Of a stretch of 64,000 nt of DNA, positions 9,000 through 16,468 are shown one piece after another. Position numbers and translations under genes: made by a program. This stretch comes from an uncultured Lachnospiraceae bacterium (GTDB lineage: Bacteria; Bacillota; Clostridia; Lachnospirales; Lachnospiraceae): contig CAKRIL010000005.1 of assembly GCA_934343915.1 (NCBI GenBank), positions 32,716 to 96,715 on the forward strand, written 5' to 3'. Positions within the stretch are counted from its first letter, which is position 1. Every line of letters starts with the position of its first letter. The notes below the pieces were generated by a model that was not told the DNA's origin, searched no databases, and was given only the letters and a program-made list of their open reading frames with translations.

Positions 9000-9908
9000 A
9001 TGGCATTTTACTTAATGGGAGATTACATAAGAGAGCAGAGGGAACGATTAGGAGTTACTCAGGAAGATTTGTGTGAGGGAATATGCTCACCGGGGACATT
9101 ATCGAAGATAGAGAACGGGCGACAGAGTGTGAGACTTAACCAGTATATAGCATTGATGGAGAGACTTGGACTGCCCGTTCAGCCGATAGGAGTGCAGGTC
9201 ACCGAAGAAGAGATGGAGTGGTATAGGTTAAAATCAAAAATCCAATACACAACAGCGTTAGATAATTGGGATATTGAAAAAGAACTGCAGAAATTAGAAA
9301 ATATCGCAAAGAAACACACAAATGAAGAAAAGCAGTTTATTATGTTCAATAGAGCAGTTGTGAATATGAAAAAGGGTGAGGATATTGATAAGGTCATTGA
9401 TATGCTGTCAGAGGCAATGAGAATTACATATCCCCAATTTGATATATCCAAGACTGCCAGTGTAAAACTATTGACTATGGATGAAATGCTTATAATATCT
9501 AATATTGCAATAGCACTTAATTCTAAGGGTAGTGTATTGGATGCAATTAAGTGGGAAACTTTCCTAAAAGAGTATATGGAAAATGATAGGCTTGAATATG
9601 ATGGAGTTGGAAGGCTATATCCGCTGGTAGTCTTTAACTTGTCTAACTGGGTAGGGGCGTATAATAGATATGATGAAGCACTGCAATTATGTAATATAGG
9701 CATAGAGTATTGTAATGAGCATGGAAAGCTTAATATGTATACGGAATTGCTATACAATAAGAGCAAATATCTTTTTGAACTCAAAAAAGATGAGGAAGCA
9801 AAAAAATATATGCTCTATGCGTATTGTATAGCTACTGTCAGAAATCATAAAAAAATCCAAAAGAAAGCAGAAAAATGTCTGACTGAATTAAACATCCCAT
9901 TTAGATAG
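9000..9908 (+). CDS. XRE/TPR (RNPP-like) peptide-responsive transcription regulator
   Basis: 302 residues, typical of the Rgg/PlcR/ComR (RNPP) superfamily. Residues about 8-62 form an XRE helix-turn-helix (IREQRERLGVTQEDLC, then GTLSKIENGRQSV). The remainder is all-helical TPR-like repeats of the kind that bind imported oligopeptides. Base composition is clearly more A+T-rich than the neighbouring housekeeping genes, suggesting an accessory locus. The ATG follows AAAGGAGG. Its 3' end overlaps, tail to tail, a small gene for a secreted peptide (9901-10050, minus strand), and two lipoprotein genes lie beyond a large palindrome. The predicted role is to sense that peptide and activate both flanking transcripts. 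The family is recognised with good confidence; the ligand is inferred. Confidence 0.85.
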   Translation: MAFYLMGDYIREQRERLGVTQEDLCEGICSPGTLSKIENGRQSVRLNQYIALMERLGLPVQPIGVQVTEEEMEWYRLKSKIQYTTALDNWDIEKELQKLENIAKKHTNEEKQFIMFNRAVVNMKKGEDIDKVIDMLSEAMRITYPQFDISKTASVKLLTMDEMLIISNIAIALNSKGSVLDAIKWETFLKEYMENDRLEYDGVGRLYPLVVFNLSNWVGAYNRYDEALQLCNIGIEYCNEHGKLNMYTELLYNKSKYLFELKKDEEAKKYMLYAYCIATVRNHKKIQKKAEKCLTELNIPFR

Positions 9909-10050
9909 TTGTATATACATCTTCGAGAGGTTCGGGTGAATAAATCAGGTCTATTTGATAATCATTATTAAAAAAATGGGGTAGAGTAAAACTTAGCGCC
10001 TGCATAGTCAGAGCAATGGCAAAAATGAGAATCTTACATTTTTTCTTCAT
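9901..10050 (-). CDS. Candidate signalling pre-peptide (49 aa) for the RNPP-like regulator
   Basis: A 50-codon frame including the stop, ATG at 10050, TAA at 9901-9903. It begins MKKKCKILIF, followed by a hydrophobic stretch AIALTMQALSF, and ends with a polar, acidic tail EPLEDVYTTI. That is the layout of a PapR/Phr-type exported pheromone precursor: basic start, hydrophobic export segment, short tail that would be cut to the mature peptide. GTGAGG lies upstream on the minus strand, about 10 bases from the start. A TATAGT -10 lies at 10093-10098 with a poor -35 that touches the big palindrome, as expected of an activated promoter. It overlaps the regulator's stop codon by 8 bases, convergently. 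Not demonstrated: that it is translated or processed. Confidence 0.65.
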   Translation of the reverse strand: MKKKCKILIFAIALTMQALSFTLPHFFNNDYQIDLIYSPEPLEDVYTTI

Positions 10051-10092
10051 AATAAATATACCTCACTATCATTAGTTTATTTGGATAGAAAT

Positions 10093-10121
10093 ACTATATC
10101 GCAATGTTGAGTAAAAGAACA
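10093..10121 (-). promoter_or_regulatory. Weak promoter for the peptide gene
   Basis: Minus-strand -10 TATAGT (10093-10098). The -35 position (10116-10121) reads TGTTCT, a poor match, and overlaps the left end of the palindrome. This suggests activator dependence. Confidence 0.45.
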
Positions 10122-10164
10122 TGAAGTTACGCGAAAGTTAAAACTTTCGCGTAACTTCATGTTC
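10117..10164. promoter_or_regulatory. Perfect 23-bp-arm palindrome, candidate operator
   Basis: Arms 10117-10139 and 10142-10164 are exactly complementary (core TTACGCGAAAGTT / AACTTTCGCGTAA) with only two bases between. There is no T-tract on either side, so it is not a terminator. It sits between the divergent peptide and lipoprotein promoters, touching the first -35 and ending 16 bases before the second. A second small palindrome, ACCGT-caaa-ACGGT, follows at 10167-10180. Confidence 0.75.
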
Positions 10165-10180
10165 AAACCGTCAAAACGGT

Positions 10181-10209
10181 GTTACAATATCTCTGTATCC
10201 GAATATAAT
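10181..10209 (+). promoter_or_regulatory. Promoter of the lipoprotein genes
   Basis: GTTACA (10181-10186), 17-base spacer, perfect TATAAT (10204-10209). The imperfect -35 directly abuts the small palindrome 10167-10180. Confidence 0.6.
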
Positions 10210-10246
10210 GCAAAATATATATATTCGAAGTACAAACTTATTCTGA

Positions 10247-10284
10247 CCCAAGGTGCTATAATAATATTATTATAGTGCCTTGGG
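10247..10284. repeat. 38-base hairpin in the 5' UTR of the lipoprotein gene
   Basis: Two adjoining 19-base arms, CCCAAGGTGCTATAATAAT and ATTATTATAGTGCCTTGGG, pair throughout with two G-T wobbles. It lies 12 bases before the ribosome-binding site, between promoter and gene. It has no proper T-tract. It may be an attenuator, an mRNA stability element or a second protein-binding site. Confidence 0.7.
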
Positions 10285-10309
10285 TTTAAGTGGTATAAGG
10301 GAGAATGGT

Positions 10310-12541
10310 ATGAATAGAAGAAAAAGATATTGTATGCTGCATATATTGCTTGTGTTAATAGTATTGAGTATCACTGCATGTGATAAAAAAGTGTATGATT
10401 CAGATGAAAATACTGCCGTATCATATGTACCGAGGTATTCCATGTATGAGTATGAATTGAATAAGCAGCAGGATAATGCTCCGGATTTCTATGGAATGTT
10501 CGTACAAGGTGATAAGCTATACTGCATATCAAGAGTGTATATGGGAATGGGCAGTATGAGAGATAATCTCAATGTCATAGATATGTCGACAGGTGAACAC
10601 AGTGACAGACAAATTGGTTCTGCTGCAAATTATTACAGAACGGTCAATGGCTTTGCAGGTGTTACGTCAAACTCAATCACATTGTATGATGAGAACTTTG
10701 ATAAGACGGGAGAGATAGATTTAAACAGCTTCATCCGAGGAATTAGAGAAAATGGGGATGTTTTTTTATCATGTGAGTATATTGTTGCCGACAAGGATAA
10801 CAATGTTGGAATAATAAGCAGGAATACATTGTATGTGATTGATGCAGATGGTAAGCTGCTATCTAAAGCAGAGTGCCCGGATGATATGTGGAGAATAGAG
10901 ACGGTTTTCGTCACTAACGCTGGAGAATGGTATGTCATGTGTAAAAGTGCAGATCATCTTGAGGAGATAATATATACGTTAGATATAGTGAGCGGTACAT
11001 TCGGGCAGAAACCGGAAAATACGATATATGGTACACAAAATAATGTGGTGGCAGTATGCCCTGTGGATGAAAATGATTTTTATATTTATACAGAAAATTA
11101 TGTGTACAGGTATGCTGCGGAGAGCTCGAGTTATGAGGAACTTATATGCCTTAGGGATTACGGCATAGAGATTGGCAATGAAGGAATTTTTATGGGAGTC
11201 AGCAAGGGCTTCGGGATACTGGAAGATGGTATGCCGGGTATCATAATCCGCAGCAGAGATACAGAGAAGAGTGAGAATGTGAAAAATGTCGAATTTATAA
11301 GACTCACGGAAGCGGAGGGGGATGATGCGAAGCGCACAGAGCTTGTTGCGGCAGCCGTATTTGAACCTACATATAAAGAACGCGCAGCGGTTATGCGCTT
11401 TAACAAGTATAATCCCGATTATTACATAACGTTCAAGGTATATGTGGATATGAATTACAATACGGATAATTATCAGGAGTTGTACAGATTGGCGGAGCAG
11501 AGCTTTAACAATGATCTTGTGAGCGGGAAGGGAGCAGATATTTTCTTCGGTTCCCATTATGATATGGATTTTGAAAATTTAGCGGATAAGGGAGCGCTTG
11601 TTGATCTGTATGAGCTGATGGATGCGGATGAAGATATAAGCAGGGAGGATTTTATACAGAGTATTCTTAAGGCTATGGAATATAAGGGAAAGCTGTATGC
11701 GGTGTCTCCTGAGTTTAAATTATATACAATAGTCGGAAAGAAATCATTGTTGGAAAGATATGATAGGTGGGATTTTGACGCATTGTATGATCTTGTACAA
11801 AGATATCCTGACTCAGCACTTTTCATGAACAGCAGTCAGGAAAAAAATTTACAAAAGTTAATAGCATATTCGCTTGGTATGTTTTACGACAGCGATACGG
11901 CAGCGTGTAGCTTTGATTCGGAGCAGTTCATCAAGCTTCTTGAGCTTGCCAAGAACAGCGGGACGGAGTATGACAGCAGTGCAGATGCAGGTGAACTGCT
12001 CACAAATGAGAAGGTGCTTCTCTATGAAAGCCAAATAGGAAACTGGGAAGATATACAACTTCTGCCATATTATTTCGGGGAGGACATAGCCTATGTGGGT
12101 TATCCTTCAAATGCGGAAAACGGAACCGTGTTAAATAGTGAAGATCAATGGGCTATAAGCGGACAGACGCAATACCGTGACGGTGCATGGCAGTTCATAA
12201 AGAGCCTGTTTGATCATGAATATCAGGGAACCGGGTTTTATTTTCCTGTAATAAGGGCTGATTTCGAAGATATGATATCCGATGCAATGAACTTCAACGA
12301 AAGTATGGTATATACATTGGCAAACGGCGTGAGCGTTGGAATACATGCCATGACTGAGGCGGAGGCGGATGAGCTTCGGGAACTTGTAGACAATGCGACG
12401 CTTATTATTTCAGCTCATGATGATGTGGATAATATCATTAATGAAGAGGCGCAGTACTATTTTGCCGGGACAAGAAGCGCCGAGGAGACAGCGACGATTA
12501 TTCAGGACAGGGTTCAGCTATATCTTGATGAGAGAAACTAG
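10310..12541 (+). CDS. Solute-binding-type lipoprotein, paralog 1
   Basis: 743 residues from the ATG at 10310, which follows AAGGGAG; a TTG at 10280 lies inside a hairpin and is rejected. A type II signal peptide ends in the lipobox SITAC (Cys24), so the protein is anchored outside the membrane. Residues about 50-340 contain beta-rich repeats that resemble a propeller-like sensor region. The last 400 residues resemble a family 1 extracellular solute-binding protein (MRFNKYNPDYYITFKVY, then GKGADI, then GKLYAVSP). No ABC permease or ATPase gene is adjacent, so it is an orphan binding protein. It is followed 27 bases later by a close paralog. It lies downstream of the palindrome and the RNPP-like regulator and is probably its target. 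Ligand unknown. Confidence 0.85.
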   Translation: MNRRKRYCMLHILLVLIVLSITACDKKVYDSDENTAVSYVPRYSMYEYELNKQQDNAPDFYGMFVQGDKLYCISRVYMGMGSMRDNLNVIDMSTGEHSDRQIGSAANYYRTVNGFAGVTSNSITLYDENFDKTGEIDLNSFIRGIRENGDVFLSCEYIVADKDNNVGIISRNTLYVIDADGKLLSKAECPDDMWRIETVFVTNAGEWYVMCKSADHLEEIIYTLDIVSGTFGQKPENTIYGTQNNVVAVCPVDENDFYIYTENYVYRYAAESSSYEELICLRDYGIEIGNEGIFMGVSKGFGILEDGMPGIIIRSRDTEKSENVKNVEFIRLTEAEGDDAKRTELVAAAVFEPTYKERAAVMRFNKYNPDYYITFKVYVDMNYNTDNYQELYRLAEQSFNNDLVSGKGADIFFGSHYDMDFENLADKGALVDLYELMDADEDISREDFIQSILKAMEYKGKLYAVSPEFKLYTIVGKKSLLERYDRWDFDALYDLVQRYPDSALFMNSSQEKNLQKLIAYSLGMFYDSDTAACSFDSEQFIKLLELAKNSGTEYDSSADAGELLTNEKVLLYESQIGNWEDIQLLPYYFGEDIAYVGYPSNAENGTVLNSEDQWAISGQTQYRDGAWQFIKSLFDHEYQGTGFYFPVIRADFEDMISDAMNFNESMVYTLANGVSVGIHAMTEAEADELRELVDNATLIISAHDDVDNIINEEAQYYFAGTRSAEETATIIQDRVQLYLDERN

Positions 12542-12568
12542 AAGAATGATAACACTTAGGAGAATTGC

Positions 12569-14794
12569 ATGGATAGAAGAAAAAGATATTGTGTGATACA
12601 TATAATGCTGATATTGATAGTACTGAGTATTACAGCATGTAATAAAAAGGAATCTGATCCAAATGAAAGTACTGCCGTATCATATGTACCGCAGTATACC
12701 ATGTATGAGTACGAATTTGATAAGCCCGAGGATATTTCTTTAGACTTTTGTGGAATGTTCATACAAGGTGATAAGCTATACTGCATATCAAGAGTGTATA
12801 TGGGAATGGGCAGTATGAGAGATAATCTCAATGTCATAGATATGTCAACAGGTGAACACAGTAACAGGCAGATTGGTTCTGCTGCGTCTTATTATAGGAC
12901 AGTCAATGGTTTCGTGAGTTTCGCGTCGAAAATGCTTACGTTATATGATGAGAATTTTGATAAGACGGGAGAGATAGATTTAAGCGGCTTTATTCGAGGC
13001 ATTAGAGAAAATGGTGATGTATTTTCAGCATGTGATTATATTGCGGTTGACAGGAAAAATAATATTGGAATAATAAGCAGCAATACATTATATATGCTCA
13101 ATGCGGAAGGCACACTTATGTCGAGAATAGAGTGCCCGGATGGTATGGGAGAAATAGAGATGGTTTTCGCTACTAATGCCGGGGAATGGTATGTTCTGTG
13201 TAACAGTATAGATTATCGCGATGAGAATATATATCCAGTAGATATAGAGAGCGGAGCGTTGGGGAATAATTTGGAGAACACAGAGCATGGAAAAAGTGTG
13301 ATTGCAGTATGTCCTGTGGATGAAAATGATTTTTATGTCTATACAGAGAATTATGTATACAGATATATTGCGGAGAATTCGAGCTATGAGAAATTGATAT
13401 GTCTTAGGGATTACGGAGTGGAGATAGGCAATGAAATATGGGAAGGAGGAGCACAAAAGGGCTTCGGTGTACTTGAAGATGGTATGCCGGGTATTATAAT
13501 CAGCAGCATAGGGACACAGAAGAACGGTAAGGTTAAGAATGTTGAACTTGTAAGGCTTGTAACGGCGGAGGGTGAAGAGGCAGGACGAACAGAGCTTATT
13601 GCAGCAACCATATGGGAACCGACAGCTAAAGAACGTGAAGCTGTTATGCGTTTTAACAAATACAATCCTGATTACTATATTACCTTCAGGGTATATGAGA
13701 ATATGAACTATAATGCGGATAACTATCAGGAGTTGTACAGGCTGGCGGAGCAGAGCTTTAATAATGACCTTGTGAGCGGAAAGGGAGCGGATATCTACTT
13801 TTCATCCAGCGGGGGCTTGGATTTTGAAAACCTGGGTCAGAAGGGAGTGTTTGCTGACCTGTATGAATTAATAGATAAGGATGAGAATATAAGCAGGGAG
13901 GATTTTATTCAGAGTATTCTTAAGGCTATGGAGTATAATGGGAAGCTGTATGCGGTGTCACCCGATTTTAGTCTTGATACGATAGTAGGAAAGAAGTCGC
14001 TGTTGGAAAAGTATGACAGGTGGGATTTTGATGCACTGTATGATCTTGCGCAAAGCCATTCCGATTCAGCACTATTATTCAACGGCACTCCGGAGACAAA
14101 TCTTGAAAAGTTTATGGCATATTCGCTTGATATGTTCTATAATAGCGATACGGCTGAGTGCAGCTTTGACTCTGAGCAGTTCATCAAGCTTCTTGAGCTT
14201 GCAAAGAATTGCAGGACGGAGTATGATGTCAATGCTGATATAGGTGAGCTGCTTACGAATGAGAAGGTGCTTCTCTATGAAGCTCCAATAATGTTCTGGA
14301 ACAGTACACAGCTTCTGCCATATTACTTTGGGGAGGACATATCCTATGTGGGTTATCCTTCCGGTGCTGAGAGCGGGACTGTGATAAGATATTATTATCA
14401 ATGGGCTGTGAGCGGGCAGACACAGCACATGGATGGTGCATGGCAGTTTATAAAGAGCCTGTTTGATGATGAGTATCAGAGAAGCTGTTTCTATTTTCCT
14501 TTGGTAAAGGCAGACTTCGAAGATATGATATCCGACGCAATGAACTTAAGCGAAAGCATGGAATATTCATTGGCAAGCGGCGTGAAAATCGGAATCCACG
14601 CCATGACTGAGGCGGAGGCTGATGAGCTTCGCGGGCTTGTAGATAATGCGACGCTTGTGTATACTGCTAATGACACGGTGATGGATATTATTAATGAGGA
14701 AGCTCAGTATTTTTTTGCCGGGACAAGAAGTGCCGGGGAGACAGCTGCGATTATTCAGAACAGGGTTCAGCTATATCTTGATGAAAAGAATTAG
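12569..14794 (+). CDS. Solute-binding-type lipoprotein, paralog 2
   Basis: 741 residues. It is a tandem duplicate of the preceding gene. Both start with M-x-RRKRYC, share the SITAC lipobox (Cys24), and are identical over stretches such as QGDKLYCISRVYMGMGSMRD, with the C-terminal solute-binding-like domain also conserved. The start follows TTAGGAGAA, 27 bases after the first gene, so they form one operon. The two copies have drifted most in the middle propeller-like region (about residues 200-300) and in loops of the binding domain. This would fit different ligands or partners. No transporter genes follow. Confidence 0.85.
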   Translation: MDRRKRYCVIHIMLILIVLSITACNKKESDPNESTAVSYVPQYTMYEYEFDKPEDISLDFCGMFIQGDKLYCISRVYMGMGSMRDNLNVIDMSTGEHSNRQIGSAASYYRTVNGFVSFASKMLTLYDENFDKTGEIDLSGFIRGIRENGDVFSACDYIAVDRKNNIGIISSNTLYMLNAEGTLMSRIECPDGMGEIEMVFATNAGEWYVLCNSIDYRDENIYPVDIESGALGNNLENTEHGKSVIAVCPVDENDFYVYTENYVYRYIAENSSYEKLICLRDYGVEIGNEIWEGGAQKGFGVLEDGMPGIIISSIGTQKNGKVKNVELVRLVTAEGEEAGRTELIAATIWEPTAKEREAVMRFNKYNPDYYITFRVYENMNYNADNYQELYRLAEQSFNNDLVSGKGADIYFSSSGGLDFENLGQKGVFADLYELIDKDENISREDFIQSILKAMEYNGKLYAVSPDFSLDTIVGKKSLLEKYDRWDFDALYDLAQSHSDSALLFNGTPETNLEKFMAYSLDMFYNSDTAECSFDSEQFIKLLELAKNCRTEYDVNADIGELLTNEKVLLYEAPIMFWNSTQLLPYYFGEDISYVGYPSGAESGTVIRYYYQWAVSGQTQHMDGAWQFIKSLFDDEYQRSCFYFPLVKADFEDMISDAMNLSESMEYSLASGVKIGIHAMTEAEADELRGLVDNATLVYTANDTVMDIINEEAQYFFAGTRSAGETAAIIQNRVQLYLDEKN

Positions 14795-14812
14795 AAAGTA
14801 AAGGATATTTAT

Positions 14813-15016
14813 ATGTACCGAAAGAATAACGTTAAAAAAATCATGCCGGGAGTTATGGGTATTGTCTGTGTGACTGTGACAGGATGTTCCGCCGACAGAG
14901 GAGACGCGGTTATGAAGCAGCATGACATAACAGTGCTCTCGGGGGAGAGCCGCGATGAGATGGTTGAGGAATGGACTCAGTATTTAAAGAGCGAATATGC
15001 AGATTATGCGAAATAG
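14813..15016 (+). CDS. Small lipoprotein, possibly the truncated remnant of a third lipoprotein
   Basis: 67 residues with AAAGGA before the ATG. A basic start and hydrophobic segment lead to a lipobox TVTGC (Cys25), so a lipidated export signal is likely. The remaining 40 residues are polar (ITVLSGESRDEMVEEW) and end at a TAG. No similarity to the body of the two larger lipoproteins is evident. It may be a genuine small lipoprotein or a shortened gene. It sits 18 bases after paralog 2 and 13 bases before the MATE gene, so it is probably in the same transcript. Confidence 0.55.
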   Translation: MYRKNNVKKIMPGVMGIVCVTVTGCSADRGDAVMKQHDITVLSGESRDEMVEEWTQYLKSEYADYAK

Positions 15017-15029
15017 GAGCGATAAAGCA

Positions 15030-16373
15030 ATGAAAAATGACAGCAGGGATTTGACAACAGGGCCTCTTGCCAAGCAAATATTGGTGTTCAGTATACCGCT
15101 TGTTCTGTCGAATCTTTTACAGGTACTTTTTAATATGTCGGATATTGCGGTGGTCGGTCAGTTCGCCGGTTCACACGCACTCGGAAGTGTGGGTTCCACG
15201 ACGACATTGGTTACACTGTTTACCACATTTCTCATAGGTGTATCGGGCGGCGTGAACGTAATGACCGCGCAGTACATAGGCGCGAAAAAGGACAAGGATG
15301 TGCGTGAGGTTGTACATTCGGCGGCATGGATGTGTACACTCATGGGTGTGATACTTCTCTTAATCGGACTTATATTTTCAAGGCTGATACTTGAGGTCAT
15401 GAAGACGAAGGAGGAACTTATAGACGGAGCAGCACTGTACCTCAGGATATATTTTCTCGGGATGCCTGCTCTTGGCATATACAATTTCGGCAATGCGGTG
15501 TTCTCGGCGATAGGAGATACCAAGAAGCCGGTATATATTCTGGCCTTCTCCGGAGTGGTAAATATTCTTCTCAACCTGTTTTTCGTAATTGTGTGCAAGC
15601 TCTCCGTTGCGGGAGTTGCGATTGCGAGCATCACGTCGCAGTATATGTCGGCAGTGCTTATAATGATTGCACTTATGAGAGCGGATGAGAGGATAAGATT
15701 TTCGCCGAAGTTCGTTAAGTTCTATCCTGACAAGGTGAAGTCACTTTTCAAGCTCGGATTTCCTGCAGGTATACAGAATGCGATATTCCAGTTCGCGAAT
15801 CTGTTCGTGCAGGTGGGTGTCAATTCCTTTGATGCGGTTATCGTTGAGGGAAATTCGGCAGCGACGAATGCGGATGCGCTTGTGTATGATGTCATGGCGG
15901 CGTTCTACACGGCATGTGCAAGCTTCATGGGACAGAATTATGGTGCAAGAAATAAAAAGAGAGTCAGAAACAGCTATATCATAAGCCTTGCATATTCATT
16001 TGGAATCGGAATGGTTATGGGACTTACATTGAATGCACTCGGCAGACCGTTTTTGTCACTCTTTACTAAGGACAGCGAGGTTATGGACGCAGGAATGCTG
16101 CGTCTTAACATAATGAGTATTTCATACGGCTTCTCCGCATTCATGGATTGTACGATTGCTGCATCGAGAGGTCTTGGAAAGACGGTTGTTCCGACGTACA
16201 TAGTTATAATGGGTTCGTGTGTGTTCCGTGTGGTATGGATATACACGGTGTTCGCTTACTTCAAGACGGTACCGTCACTGTATATTCTCTATATCTGTTC
16301 GTGGACGATCACGGCGATAGCGGAGTTCATATATTTCAGACGCGTATACAGGGAGCATATTAAGGTGCTGTAA
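15030..16373 (+). CDS. MATE-family multidrug/metabolite exporter
   Basis: 447 residues from the ATG at 15030, chosen because AGGAGC lies ten bases upstream; an earlier start at 14997 would overlap the small lipoprotein. About 12 membrane-spanning segments, with typical MATE sequences such as LTTGPLAKQILVFSIPLVLSNLLQ near the start (residues about 6-29), QYIGAKKDKDVR in the first half and FMGQNYGARNKKRVR in the second. These proteins export cationic drugs or metabolites in exchange for Na+ or H+. It may be cotranscribed with the lipoproteins upstream. A bidirectional terminator follows. Confidence 0.9.
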   Translation: MKNDSRDLTTGPLAKQILVFSIPLVLSNLLQVLFNMSDIAVVGQFAGSHALGSVGSTTTLVTLFTTFLIGVSGGVNVMTAQYIGAKKDKDVREVVHSAAWMCTLMGVILLLIGLIFSRLILEVMKTKEELIDGAALYLRIYFLGMPALGIYNFGNAVFSAIGDTKKPVYILAFSGVVNILLNLFFVIVCKLSVAGVAIASITSQYMSAVLIMIALMRADERIRFSPKFVKFYPDKVKSLFKLGFPAGIQNAIFQFANLFVQVGVNSFDAVIVEGNSAATNADALVYDVMAAFYTACASFMGQNYGARNKKRVRNSYIISLAYSFGIGMVMGLTLNALGRPFLSLFTKDSEVMDAGMLRLNIMSISYGFSAFMDCTIAASRGLGKTVVPTYIVIMGSCVFRVVWIYTVFAYFKTVPSLYILYICSWTITAIAEFIYFRRVYREHIKVL

Positions 16374-16410
16374 TTATAATAAATTTGAATATCTTTGGCA
16401 TAATAAAAAC

Positions 16411-16440
16411 CGGGGACACCAAGACGGTGCCTCCGATTTT
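16411..16440. terminator. Bidirectional terminator between MATE and chemoreceptor genes
   Basis: Stem CGGGGACACC (16411-16420) / GGTGCCTCCG (16426-16435), followed by ATTTTT on the + strand and GGTTTTTATT on the minus strand. It serves two convergent genes. Confidence 0.85.
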
Positions 16441-16468
16441 TATATATAAGCTATATTGAGCTGTTGGA

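Noticed and set aside
14997..15029. Upstream ATG as start of the MATE gene
   Set aside because: It overlaps the small lipoprotein gene and lacks a ribosome-binding site; the ATG at 15030 has AGGAGC.
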